DNA from: Rhodothermales bacterium
Lineage (GTDB): Bacteria; Bacteroidota; Rhodothermia; Rhodothermales; JAHQVL01
NCBI GenBank assembly: GCA_034439735.1
Contig: JAWXAX010000236.1
Coordinates: 1 to 55,032, forward strand
Length of the DNA: 55,032 nucleotides
Reading direction: 5' to 3'
A model generated the notes under the pieces. The model searched no databases. It saw only the letters and a list, made by a program, of their open reading frames with translations, and was not told the origin of the DNA. Position numbers and translations under genes: made by a program. Below are positions 36,231-44,768 of this stretch, in pieces (the first letter of the stretch is position 1; each line of letters begins with the position of its first letter).

Positions 36231-36701
36231 ATGGAACGCCACATCGCCGATTTCCATCTAGATGACGAGGGCGACTGGGTCGCCGAGCTCGATTGCGGGC
36301 ACCACCAACATGTCCGTCACAATCCGCCGTTTTTCGAGCGACCCTGGGCCGTTACCTCGGAAGGCCGTGCTTCGATGATCGGCGCCCCACTCTCCTGCAT
36401 CCTCTGCGACCGGATGGAGCTGCCCGATCAGTTCGTACTCCATCACCACTCGCCGTTGTTCGATCAGGACACGGTGCCGCCGGCGTTGCTCAAGGCACAC
36501 CAGCTCAAATCCGGCGTGTGGGCACGCATCCATGTGATGGAGGGCTCGCTCCGATACTGCATCGACTCACCTTCACCGCAGACAATTCTGGTAGACCCCG
36601 AGCATCCGGGTGTGGTCGTCCCGGATGTGCCGCACCACGTGGAGCCGATCGGCAAGGTCCAGTTCTTTCTCGCTCTATACTCCAGCGCACCGGCCGGCTG
36701 A
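36231..36701 (+). CDS. DUF3565-DUF1971 fusion protein
   Basis: 156 residues in two parts. Residues about 1-60 match DUF3565: EGDWVAELDCGHHQHVRH (12-29), PPFFERPWAVTSEGR and a CILC pair (55-58), which with the HHQHVRH and Cys could bind a metal. Residues about 62-150 match DUF1971, the TehB/YeaR-type cupin: LPDQFVLHHHSPLF, LLKAHQLKSGVWARIHVMEGSLRY and VPDVPHHVEPIGKVQFFLALY. The cupin-like part could bind a metal or small oxyanion. DUF1971 proteins in enterobacteria respond to nitrate/nitric oxide or occur with tellurite resistance. The ATG at 36231 is chosen; no homology precedes it. It converges on the TIR-STING gene with one base between stops. Confidence 0.8.
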   Translation: MERHIADFHLDDEGDWVAELDCGHHQHVRHNPPFFERPWAVTSEGRASMIGAPLSCILCDRMELPDQFVLHHHSPLFDQDTVPPALLKAHQLKSGVWARIHVMEGSLRYCIDSPSPQTILVDPEHPGVVVPDVPHHVEPIGKVQFFLALYSSAPAG

Positions 36702-36702
36702 A

Positions 36703-37707
36703 TCACGGCGCCGCATCGTCCAGTTCGTTGAGGTACAGGATGTGCACGTTGTCCCGGAAGTCTGCGGCCGCCGGCCGGCGCAGGAGCATGCGCAATGTCC
36801 GCTCAAAGTTCACAATCTCCCGCTGCTCCAGTTCCTGAATCTCCTCGTCCGTCGCGTTCTCGGGCACTGCCAGCAGAATCGCCTCCCGCGCCGCTCGCAG
36901 CGTCGTCGGATAGTCGTATAATGCCGCCCGGCCATTTCTCAGGGTTGAGTCGACGAAAAACGGGAAGGTGCGGGACTTCGACTCGCCCTCCAGTTCGACG
37001 CGGGTCAACCGATTCAGCCGGACGAACTTCGCGAAGCCCTCGTGCGAGGCATCGGAGCCTTCGTTGGGCAACACGATGTGGAAATCGAACATGTCCCCGG
37101 TGAGATCCACCACCTGATCGGCGATCCTGAAATCCTTCAGACCATATAACTTCCGGCACACCTGCAGCACGAAGTTATTGAAGTAACCAATGGCAAGGGA
37201 CGTCGACGGCAGGAGCGTGATCTCCAGTGTCTTCGAGGCGCGTTCGATCGCCTGGACGAGTTGCGTGGCCACGCGACTGAGCGACTCGTCGTACTCCAAC
37301 CCGCGCTCCAGGGTCGCGCGTAACTGGGTGATGCTATTCAGATCCGAGGGTAGCAGCACCTCGCGTCGTTCGCCCCCCCGGTTGTCGGTTATGACAAGCA
37401 TCAGGCTCTTGCTCCGCCCAAGCGCACCCATGAAGAGGCCCAGTTCGAACAAGATGTTCGTCCGAGCCGAATACCCGACCTGTTGTCGCAATTCGATCAC
37501 GTCATCCGGCGTCGCGACCATCAGTGCAAAGTCCGACCGGAGCACCTCGCGTCGCAAGCCATCCAGCGGATGATCGCCAGGGAAAAAGGCGTCTTCCCAC
37601 ACTTTCACATCCAACCGATCCTCCACGAGCCGGCCGATGGCGCGTGCGACGGGTAGCCCCTCCGTCGACGAACCGATGAACAGGTTGGGCTTTTTGTCGA
37701 TCGCCAT
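36703..37707 (-). CDS. TIR-STING effector protein
   Basis: 334 residues. Residues 7-130 are a TIR-like nucleotide-binding domain of the bacterial PF10137 type: NLFIGSSTEGLPVAR (8-22), VKVWEDAFFPGD (34-45), ATPDDV (65-70) and NILFELGLFMG (84-94), where E88 is at the position of the NADase glutamate. Residues about 168-330 match the STING cyclic-dinucleotide domain order: SLAIGYFNNFVLQVCRKLY helix (170-188), FDFHIVLPNEG strand, an arginine-rich SKSRTF, ALYDYPTTL strand, a long helix ending RTLRMLLRR and the last strand NVHILYLNE. Known TIR-STINGs are CBASS effectors that destroy NAD+ when cyclic di-GMP binds. ATG 37707 has AAGGAG eight bases ahead; a GTG at 37716 would overlap the previous stop. 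No CD-NTase is present. Confidence 0.82.
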   Translation of the reverse strand: MAIDKKPNLFIGSSTEGLPVARAIGRLVEDRLDVKVWEDAFFPGDHPLDGLRREVLRSDFALMVATPDDVIELRQQVGYSARTNILFELGLFMGALGRSKSLMLVITDNRGGERREVLLPSDLNSITQLRATLERGLEYDESLSRVATQLVQAIERASKTLEITLLPSTSLAIGYFNNFVLQVCRKLYGLKDFRIADQVVDLTGDMFDFHIVLPNEGSDASHEGFAKFVRLNRLTRVELEGESKSRTFPFFVDSTLRNGRAALYDYPTTLRAAREAILLAVPENATDEEIQELEQREIVNFERTLRMLLRRPAAADFRDNVHILYLNELDDAAP

Positions 37708-37712
37708 ACGGG

Positions 37713-38879
37713 TCACTCCTTCATGTCTATCAGATGCAGGAACACCAGGTCGCTGTAGCTTCGCAGCGCGCCGGCGTCGAAAGATGCCAGCGTCGGCAGA
37801 ATGGGTTGCATCAACTGCGTACTGATATGGCCGGAGACGCTCTGCGGATGTTCGTAACTAAATCGATTAAAGAGACTGCGAACGAACACGCTGGTAGAAT
37901 CGAGCGGCAGGGCGCGCACATTCTCCAGGTACGTGCTGAAGATCCCATCCGATACCAGGTAGAACTCGACATTCGATGTGTAAAACAAACGAACGGTTTC
38001 GTTCTGCTCCCTCAAATACGCCCCGATCTCCCGCAGAGCATGCGGCCCTGCAAAATTCCCTACCACCGGGACGATCCGGTCCTGGCGCTGCATGTCCCGA
38101 AGAAACGCGTAATCCTCTTCGCTCGCGAGGTAGTGCTCCTGCCGGCCGTCGAGGTCCTGCCCCAGCATAAGCTGGCGATAGGTGGGATAATAGGATCGCG
38201 GCGATCGGTTGTGACTTGTAAACCGTAACTGGAGGCCTGCGGCTATAAACTGCCGGTGAAACCGCTCGATGGTATCAAGGGACGCCTCGTCCAGGGGAAC
38301 ACCAAACGACCGGACGGCATCAAGCACCCGGCGGATCGCCTCGTCCTCCACCGCTACCTCTCGGGGCTGGGCTTCGATCGCGTCGAGCAGGGCTTCCAGG
38401 GTGACGGGCGGCCGCTCGGGTACGGTGCGCCCCACATGAAGCGCCAGATAGGTTGCGCGATCATCCGACAATTCGAAGAGCGCTTTGTATAGAAGATGAA
38501 GTAGCAGGTTGTCGCGCCGGATATCCAGGATGATCGCGATGCTCGGCCGCTGTCGTGCGATGTACGAAAAATTCTGCCCCGGCCCTACACCCAGGTAGGC
38601 CCCCCCCTCAATGCCCTGCCGGCGCATCGCTCCAAGTACATGGAGGTAAGAGGTCTCATTCGATATCAGGTTGTCCGTGTCGAAGTACCCGCTCTCCTCG
38701 GAAAGCCGGGCAACCAGGCCGGCAAAGTCAACCGTCCCGCTCCCCCCCTGCGCCGCGGCTACGTCCGATGGCGCCGGCGCGTCCTGTCCCCGACACGCCT
38801 GCGGCACAACAGCCAGTACCAGCCACACCATCTGGCACAAGACCCAACTTGTTCGAGCGCGCGTCTTTCGGTATCGCAT
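37713..38879 (-). CDS. Secreted SAM-methyltransferase-fold protein (LIC_10091-like)
   Basis: 388 residues, with an N-terminal hydrophobic segment (about 12-30) that is either a signal peptide or anchor; a cysteine at about 29 is not a clear lipobox. The centre holds YLGVGPGQNFSYIA near 94-107 and IILDIRRDNLLLHLLYKALFELSDDR near 115-140, resembling the GxGxG and acidic-strand parts of a Rossmann methyltransferase. This pattern is typical of LIC_10091-family proteins of unknown function. The stop lies just ahead of the TIR-STING ATG and the last codons AAG GAG form its ribosome-binding site, so the two are translationally coupled. Link to immunity is inference. Confidence 0.6.
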   Translation of the reverse strand: MRYRKTRARTSWVLCQMVWLVLAVVPQACRGQDAPAPSDVAAAQGGSGTVDFAGLVARLSEESGYFDTDNLISNETSYLHVLGAMRRQGIEGGAYLGVGPGQNFSYIARQRPSIAIILDIRRDNLLLHLLYKALFELSDDRATYLALHVGRTVPERPPVTLEALLDAIEAQPREVAVEDEAIRRVLDAVRSFGVPLDEASLDTIERFHRQFIAAGLQLRFTSHNRSPRSYYPTYRQLMLGQDLDGRQEHYLASEEDYAFLRDMQRQDRIVPVVGNFAGPHALREIGAYLREQNETVRLFYTSNVEFYLVSDGIFSTYLENVRALPLDSTSVFVRSLFNRFSYEHPQSVSGHISTQLMQPILPTLASFDAGALRSYSDLVFLHLIDMKE

Positions 38880-39182
38880 CGATTCCTGTGTTGTGCTCCG
38901 TCAACGACACCCCCGGGACCGTATTTCAGGCACCGAACAGCTCACATAACGGGCTATAAAAAAGATGGAAATAAATCCTGGTCATCCCTTAAAAAATGAG
39001 GCTCATAAAATCGATCAAACCGTGTACGTATACAGCGCGGGATGCTCAGGAACGTTTTATCGGGCTATCTTTCCCATAAGTATCACAAAAACAAAGCATT
39101 ATACCTACTGCATTTCATGCCCGGGAACAGTGCCTAATTTGTGACCCTAAACTGTTTATTTACAAGTACTTAAACCGCTTCG
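38880..39182. other. AT-rich intergenic region upstream of the TIR-STING operon
   Basis: About 300 bp clearly richer in A+T than the flanking genes, with several A/T runs (ataaaaaagatggaaataaa, cacaaaaacaaagcatta). It must hold the promoter of the STING operon. No coding frame, RNA gene or long repeat was seen. The composition contrast is a weak hint of transfer. Confidence 0.5.
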
Positions 39183-40421
39183 CTACCGCGTGATAGCCTG
39201 AATGGCTTCGATGAGCCGATCGATTTCCTCGTCGGTCGTGTAGCAGGCACAGCCGATGCGCACCAGACCATCGGGCGCCAGTCCTAATTTTTCAATAACG
39301 GTCATGGCGTAGAAGTCTCCATGGGATGCAAACAGCGCGGAGTCCACAAGCCGGCGGGCGACCTCCTCGGCGGGAAGGCCCCGCACGGTAAAGACGACCG
39401 TGGAGGTGCGCGACCCATCTGGCGGTTGTCCGTACAGCCGGACCTCGGAGATCCGACCCAGTCCTTCCCACAACCGGCGTACCTGCTCGATACCGCGGTG
39501 ATGAAGGACCTCAAGCGCACCAGCGAGACGTTCGCGTCGCCCACCGGCGTCCGGAGCGAGGCCGGCCAGAAAATTCACCGCTGCAGCCGCGCCAACGATC
39601 CCTTCGTGGTTTTGAGTGCCGGTCTCAATCCGGTCCGGCGCCGTGTTCGGAGCGGGGAGCAACTTGGGGACATCGAGCCCCTGCAGCAGTTCCATGCGGC
39701 CATACATCACGCCGACATGTGGGCCATAAAATTTGTAGGCCGAGCACACCAGAAAGTCGCAATCGAACGCGCCTACGTCCACCAGCTTGTGAGCCGCATA
39801 ATGGACAGCATCCACATAATACAACGCGCCGGCCGCATGAGCGATTTCCCCAATGCGGGCGACCGGATTCACCGTGCCCAACGCATTTGACGCCGCGCCG
39901 ACGGCAACGAGTCGAGTGCGGGAGCCGATCTTGGCCGCGAGATCGTCCATGTCCAGGACGCCGGCCTCGGGGTTCATACGGACGGTCTGGATGGTCACGC
40001 CTCGCTCGCGCGCAAGCGCTTTCCACGGATCCACGTTCGCGTGGTGATCCAACTCCGTAACCACGATCTCATCTCCCGGACCCCACATCCGGCCAAGTGC
40101 GCGCGACACGTGGAAGGTGAGCGAGGTCATGTTGTTACCAAACACCACCTCGTCGGGACGCGCATTGAGGAAATCGCCCAGTGTCTGCCGGGCCCATGCC
40201 AGCGCCGCGTCGGTTTCGACGCTTGTCGGGTAACACCAGTGGGTATTGGCGTTATGATGGCAAAGGTACTCCACCATCGCTTCAGCGACCTGGCGGGGGA
40301 CTTGCGTGCCTCCCGGACCATCGAAATAGGCCACAGGTCGACCGGCGTGATGGCGCTGAAGTGCCGGAAATTGCGATCGGATAACCTCGACTGAGGCTAC
40401 GTCGGGCAGGGATTCGGTCAT
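39183..40421 (-). CDS. Cysteine desulfurase-like aminotransferase class V
   Basis: 412 residues, fold-type I PLP enzyme. The PLP lysine is K230 in the CSAYKFYGPHVG motif; other cofactor residues include H126 (ELDHHAN), D204 (YYVDAVHYAAH) and the GNNMTSLTFH loop. The sequence matches the cysteine desulfurase-like group (TIGR01976/VC1184) rather than IscS or SufS proper, and the C-terminal active-site Cys loop of SufS is not obvious. Therefore a desulfurase or lyase activity is likely but the sulfur acceptor is unknown. ATG 40421 is chosen; upstream codons show no homology. Confidence 0.85.
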   Translation of the reverse strand: MTESLPDVASVEVIRSQFPALQRHHAGRPVAYFDGPGGTQVPRQVAEAMVEYLCHHNANTHWCYPTSVETDAALAWARQTLGDFLNARPDEVVFGNNMTSLTFHVSRALGRMWGPGDEIVVTELDHHANVDPWKALARERGVTIQTVRMNPEAGVLDMDDLAAKIGSRTRLVAVGAASNALGTVNPVARIGEIAHAAGALYYVDAVHYAAHKLVDVGAFDCDFLVCSAYKFYGPHVGVMYGRMELLQGLDVPKLLPAPNTAPDRIETGTQNHEGIVGAAAAVNFLAGLAPDAGGRRERLAGALEVLHHRGIEQVRRLWEGLGRISEVRLYGQPPDGSRTSTVVFTVRGLPAEEVARRLVDSALFASHGDFYAMTVIEKLGLAPDGLVRIGCACYTTDEEIDRLIEAIQAITR

Positions 40422-40570
40422 GGCGTCGGTTTCGTTCGTAGACTTCGTCGGGAAGATACGAACGAAAGCGCCGTTGGGCATGCTCTGGCGCCAGCGCCGC
40501 AGAAACGATTACGTTCCAATTGGCGACGTCAGAACCCTGCTCCCAGCCTCACCGACGCTAGGCCTACTGC

Positions 40571-40984
40571 TTACCCGGCCAGCGCACGGGCCTCTGCCTG
40601 GTCCCGCTCGCGCATCTTTCGCTCCAGCAGGAGCCCCATGCCCACGATTACGATCGGGTACATGAGGAACGTCATGCCCGTTTCTGTCAGAAAGCCAAAA
40701 AACGACAGAGGCGCCGGTCCCAATAGAGCGATCGCGAGGTCAATCGAAAAACTAACCGAGAAACACAGCATCCCAAAGATGACGCCCTCACGGGCGAACG
40801 CTTCTTCGGTGGACCCCAGGTACAGCAAGCTAAAGAATACGCCGCATAACCCCATGCTGAGTGGCATGACGGTATCGAAGAGTGGATGCCCCTGCTCGCG
40901 CAAAGGGTGGATGGCGGATGAAGTGATGTAGGGGATAAGCCAGCCCATGAATGCATATAGCAGGGCTTTAGGACGTGCGTGCAT
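40571..40984 (-). CDS. Small four-helix membrane protein, unknown function
   Basis: 137 residues from the ATG at 40984, which has TGGAGG six bases upstream. About four hydrophobic helices are visible (about 7-23, 36-56, 65-88 and 95-120), with a charged C-terminal tail. No family is recognised. It lies 149 nt downstream of the aminotransferase gene start and is divergent from the class I aminotransferase gene. Confidence 0.7.
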   Translation of the reverse strand: MHARPKALLYAFMGWLIPYITSSAIHPLREQGHPLFDTVMPLSMGLCGVFFSLLYLGSTEEAFAREGVIFGMLCFSVSFSIDLAIALLGPAPLSFFGFLTETGMTFLMYPIVIVGMGLLLERKMRERDQAEARALAG

Positions 40985-41208
40985 GGTATACCTCCAGCGC
41001 TTGTAGCGCATTTGAGAACTGATACCGATTGTGAGACGATACACTATGTCGAGACAGAGGTGCCATGGATGCTGACGCTCTACAGGTGGATTCAACAATA
41101 ACACACAGAGTTGCGGGTCATTTCCAGTCAGACGTGTAGGTGTTTTTTCCCACCATTTTATGCGCCTTGTAGGGTATTTCGCCTCCTCGAAAGGTATCTT
41201 CCCCTTAC

Positions 41209-42396
41209 ATGAACACCCTCGGCAGACCCATGGCGCACACCCAGTCGACGCGCATGCAGCGCGTTCAGGATCCCATTATACCCATCGTCGCCCGTCTCAT
41301 TCGAGACAACGCGGGAACGATTTCACTGGGCCAGGGAGTAGTCCATTACGGCCCGCCCCCACAGGCGCGTGAGGCGCTGGCCGGCTTCTGGGAGTCGCCC
41401 GCTAACCATCTCTACAACAGTGTGCAGGGGATGCCGGCGCTCCGGGCGCGCATCACGGAAAAGTTGGCGCATGAGAATCAGATCGTGGTGGAGGACGAGC
41501 GGCAGCTATTTGTCACCGCCGGCGGCAACATGGCGTTTATGAATGCGCTTGCTGCCATCGCCAGTGCCGGCGATGAGGTGATCCTGGTGGCGCCGTATTA
41601 TTTCAACCACGAGATGGCGATCACGATGTTGGATTGCCAGCCCGTGATCGTTCCGTCCGATGAGCGCTATCAGCTGGACCTGGAACGGATCGAACAGGCC
41701 ATCACCCCCCGCACCCGGGCCATCGTGACGGTTTCACCCAACAACCCCTCGGGCGCCGTGTATCCCGAGGCAGATCTTCGCGCTGTGAATGCCGTCTGCG
41801 CCCGGCGGGGCATATACCACATCAGCGACGAAGCCTACGAGTACTTTACCTTCGGAAACACGGTCCATTTTTCACCCGGTAGTGTACCCGAGGCCGGCAA
41901 TCATACGATTTCGTTATTCTCCCTCTCGAAAGCCTACGGGTTCGCCGGCTGGCGCATCGGCTACATGTGCGCTCCGGCGCCACTCCATATGGCCATCGCG
42001 AAAGCACAGGACACGATGCTCATCTGCGCACCCATCGTCTGCCAGCTCGCGGCCGCTGGCGCCCTGGAAGCCGGCCGGGCTTACTGCACGCCCTTTATCG
42101 CCGAGATGGGCCGGCTACGCGACCGGGTGCTGAACGCTCTGACCCCTTTGGGTGGGCGGGTGCGTATCCCCTCGCCGGATGGGGCCTTTTATGCGCTTCT
42201 GCGCCTGGATACCCCGCTGGCTCCGCTGGTCCTGGTGGAGCGCCTCATTCGCGAGCATCGGGTCGCGGTCATTCCCGGCACGGCCTTCGGTATGATGGAC
42301 GGGTGTTATATCCGGGTAGCCTTCGGAGCGCTCCTAAGCGAGACGGTAGAAGAAGGCGTAGGCCGGCTCGTAGAAGGACTACAGCGGCTGATATAG
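41209..42396 (+). CDS. Aminotransferase class I/II
   Basis: 395 residues, fold-type I PLP aminotransferase. The PLP lysine is K241 in SLSKAYGFAGWRIGY; the substrate/cofactor residues N178-N179, D207, Y210 and R249 are in place, as is the SPNNPSGAV block. It resembles aspartate/alanine-type or MalY-like aminotransferases; the exact amino-acid pair cannot be read. ATG 41209 is used; MAHTQS at 41230 is an alternative. Cytoplasmic; converges on the HAD gene. Confidence 0.9.
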   Translation: MNTLGRPMAHTQSTRMQRVQDPIIPIVARLIRDNAGTISLGQGVVHYGPPPQAREALAGFWESPANHLYNSVQGMPALRARITEKLAHENQIVVEDERQLFVTAGGNMAFMNALAAIASAGDEVILVAPYYFNHEMAITMLDCQPVIVPSDERYQLDLERIEQAITPRTRAIVTVSPNNPSGAVYPEADLRAVNAVCARRGIYHISDEAYEYFTFGNTVHFSPGSVPEAGNHTISLFSLSKAYGFAGWRIGYMCAPAPLHMAIAKAQDTMLICAPIVCQLAAAGALEAGRAYCTPFIAEMGRLRDRVLNALTPLGGRVRIPSPDGAFYALLRLDTPLAPLVLVERLIREHRVAVIPGTAFGMMDGCYIRVAFGALLSETVEEGVGRLVEGLQRLI

Positions 42397-42401
42397 ACCC
42401 G

Positions 42402-43031
42402 TTAGAGCACTCCCATCAATTGCAATCCGCCCTCCAGCTGCTCCGGGGATTCATAAAGCAGCGTTTGAAATCCGAGCTGCTCGGCCACTTCGATATTGGC
42501 CGCCTTGTCATCGACAAACAGGCATTGCTGCGGTTTGCGTTTTATGCGGCGCAACAGGATATGGAAGATCGCCGGATCAGGCTTGGCTACCTTTTCTTCC
42601 CCGGATACAACCAGCTCCTCGAACCAAGACAGAAACGAGAACCGACGCTTCATGATTGGAAAGGTCTCGGCGGACCAGTTGGTTAGCGCGCACAGGTAAC
42701 TATCGCCCGCGTGAAGCCTGGATAAAATGCGTACGGTTTCGTCAATCGGGCCCCCCACCATCTCATCCCACTGCGCATAATAGGCCCGAATGAAGGGATC
42801 GTAGGCGGGATATTCTTTAATACGCTCGGCGATGGCCCGCTCGAACGTGATGCCCCGATCCATCTGCTCGTTCCATTCCGCTGAGCAGATATGCCTCAGG
42901 AAGTACTCCATTTCTTCGAGATCGGACCCGAATAGCCGGCGATAGAGATACCGCGGGTTCCAGTCGATCAGAACCCCACCCACGTCGAAGACAATCACTC
43001 GTTTGTCCCGGGAGATAAGACGGCTTTCCAT
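42402..43031 (-). CDS. HAD family phosphatase (YihX-like)
   Basis: 209 residues. Motif I is FDVGGVLIDWNP (15-26), motif II Ser/Thr is in ALTNWS, motif III Lys is in EEKVAKPDP and motif IV is FVDDKAANI. The cap is the small helical type, as in YihX-like glucose-1-phosphate or related phosphatases. The second acid of the usual DxD is replaced by Gly as in that subfamily, where it is normal. Substrate unknown. Tail-to-tail with the aminotransferase gene. Confidence 0.85.
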   Translation of the reverse strand: MESRLISRDKRVIVFDVGGVLIDWNPRYLYRRLFGSDLEEMEYFLRHICSAEWNEQMDRGITFERAIAERIKEYPAYDPFIRAYYAQWDEMVGGPIDETVRILSRLHAGDSYLCALTNWSAETFPIMKRRFSFLSWFEELVVSGEEKVAKPDPAIFHILLRRIKRKPQQCLFVDDKAANIEVAEQLGFQTLLYESPEQLEGGLQLMGVL

Positions 43032-43125
43032 GATTTGCTGGCTGTCGAACAGAGTTTACGGGCCGGGGCCCGCTGTATCTGTTGAAGTATCGGCCGCCGC
43101 CAACTGGACGATAATGCCGAGTGGT

Positions 43126-44049
43126 TCACGTGAGATGCGTCTTTACAAACGCGGCCGCGCACTCCATCATGGTGCCAAAATCCGGATTCCGCGCCTCCAG
43201 CACGAGCGGTTCACCCGCTGGCCCGTGCGGCGCGAGTACATCCTTCTCCAAAACAAGCGAAGCATGCCGCACACCTCGCTCCTTTGGGATTCGGTAGAAG
43301 CAGGTGGTGGCCTCGCCACCGGTGTGATGAGAAACCAGTAGTTCCACTTCGCCTATATCCGTGACCGTATCGGCTTCCGAGTGGGCGACAAACAGGGGCT
43401 GCGCGATGTCCGCGTACTTCTCCCGGTCCGGATACCGGTCTTCGATATACCCTATGAGGCGGGCCAGCGCCGCCGCGCCTTCATAGTCGTGGCGCGAATA
43501 ACGATAGGGATTGATCCCGATGAGCGGATGCTCGCGATCCTGGCGATCAGCCATGTACTTGACGAGGGGCGTAAACCGGAGGAGCGTTTCCGTGAAGTTT
43601 CCCAACGGGCCGGCCAAGTCCAGTGCGGCCGAGAACAAAAACAGTCCTCCTGTGATCATCTCGGGCGCCGTGATCGCCTTGTACACGCCGAGGGTGGCGC
43701 CGGTTGAAAGCCCTCCGATCGATACACGCGGAGCCAGGCGTACGGCCAGTTCGGTGATGAGGTCCACTTCCCGCATCCACTGCTCGGGAGTTACGCCTTT
43801 CATCCCATCCGGTGCTTTGAGTCCGTGCGCCGGCAGGAGCGGCAGGAGGACGTCGAAACCCATTGCATGCAATTGACGGCCAACGGCATCCACGTAGTAT
43901 GGCGAGTCGGTCAAACCATGCACGAGAACGACCGCATTTCCTACCTGGCGTTCGTGCAGGTACAGGCGCGGTTCGCAGCCCGGCCGAAGTTTACCTTCAA
44001 GCGGTTCGTAGTGGCGATTCCACAGATCGCGAATTACGCGTTTCGGCAT
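43126..44049 (-). CDS. Alpha/beta hydrolase (carboxylesterase-like)
   Basis: 307 residues, no signal peptide. Alpha/beta hydrolase fold: VLVHGLTDSPYYVD (42-55, oxyanion), the nucleophile elbow GLSTG with S115, an acid in AHSEADTVTD, and the catalytic His in GVRHASLV near the C-terminus. The arrangement resembles monoacylglycerol lipase/thermostable carboxylesterase families. Substrate unknown. It lies 94 nt upstream of the HAD gene on the same strand and is divergent from the DUF1905 gene. Confidence 0.85.
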   Translation of the reverse strand: MPKRVIRDLWNRHYEPLEGKLRPGCEPRLYLHERQVGNAVVLVHGLTDSPYYVDAVGRQLHAMGFDVLLPLLPAHGLKAPDGMKGVTPEQWMREVDLITELAVRLAPRVSIGGLSTGATLGVYKAITAPEMITGGLFLFSAALDLAGPLGNFTETLLRFTPLVKYMADRQDREHPLIGINPYRYSRHDYEGAAALARLIGYIEDRYPDREKYADIAQPLFVAHSEADTVTDIGEVELLVSHHTGGEATTCFYRIPKERGVRHASLVLEKDVLAPHGPAGEPLVLEARNPDFGTMMECAAAFVKTHLT

Positions 44050-44244
44050 AGGTGATATCTCGGGGGACTATCAGACAACGAGTAGTACAGTGGACTCCGC
44101 GCAAGCGTGTCTCCTACAACGCATGCCGAGTGCGCACGTTCACGGCGTCTACGCCGCGTTTCGCGGTGAAACGAAATCTAGTGCGGCCGGGTTAATTTAG
44201 GCCCATTCCACATAGTGTCCACCTATCCACCGAGTCGATTTCCC

Positions 44245-44742
44245 ATGGCTCCGCCGTCCAATGAACCCTTTGCCGCGGCTGTATTACGGCAAATCGGGGG
44301 ATACAACTCCCACTACCTCCTGATCCCGCCGGAGATCGCGGATGGATATCGAAGCGCCGGAGTTAAACGCGTCATCGCCACGTTGAATGGCCGACCGTTT
44401 AACCGCGCCATCCTGGGTAATGCCGATGGGGAACGGTTCCTGGTCGTGGGATTACCCATCCTGCGTGACATCAAAGCCCGGCCTGGCGATATCGTCATGA
44501 TCGAACTCATGCCGGACCCCGAACCCGACCGCATCGAACTGGGCATCGAGTTTACCGAAGTGCTGGAACTGGACGACGAGGCCGCGGAACGTTTTTACAG
44601 CTTCACCCCCGGCCGTCAGCGCTCGATGGCCTATTACGTCACCAGCGCCAGGAGAGAGGAAACCCGCATCAAGCGATCGCTCGATCTCGCACACAAACTC
44701 AGAACGCGTACGCTGTACGGAGACCGCGAACAGGAGCTATGA
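44245..44742 (+). CDS. DUF1905/YdeI (OmpD-associated) protein
   Basis: 165 residues from ATG 44245. Residues about 15-85 match DUF1905 (LIPPEIADGYRSAGVKRVIATLNGRPFNRAIL) and the C-terminal part (about 105-160) matches the YdeI/OmdA, bacteriocin-protection-like domain ending in RREETRIKRSLDLA. The family is small, cytoplasmic and poorly characterised; stress and polymyxin-resistance links have been proposed in enterobacteria. A GTG 30 nt upstream (44215) is an alternative start. It converges with the GCS2-family gene and shows no link to it. Confidence 0.78.
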   Translation: MAPPSNEPFAAAVLRQIGGYNSHYLLIPPEIADGYRSAGVKRVIATLNGRPFNRAILGNADGERFLVVGLPILRDIKARPGDIVMIELMPDPEPDRIELGIEFTEVLELDDEAAERFYSFTPGRQRSMAYYVTSARREETRIKRSLDLAHKLRTRTLYGDREQEL

Positions 44743-44768
44743 ACAGTGTTTGACTCCTTTGCCTGGCC

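Noticed and set aside
35325-38879. A complete CBASS operon
   Set aside because: TIR-STING is present but no CD-NTase, ubiquitin-like or Trip13-like gene is seen, so only an orphan effector is claimed.
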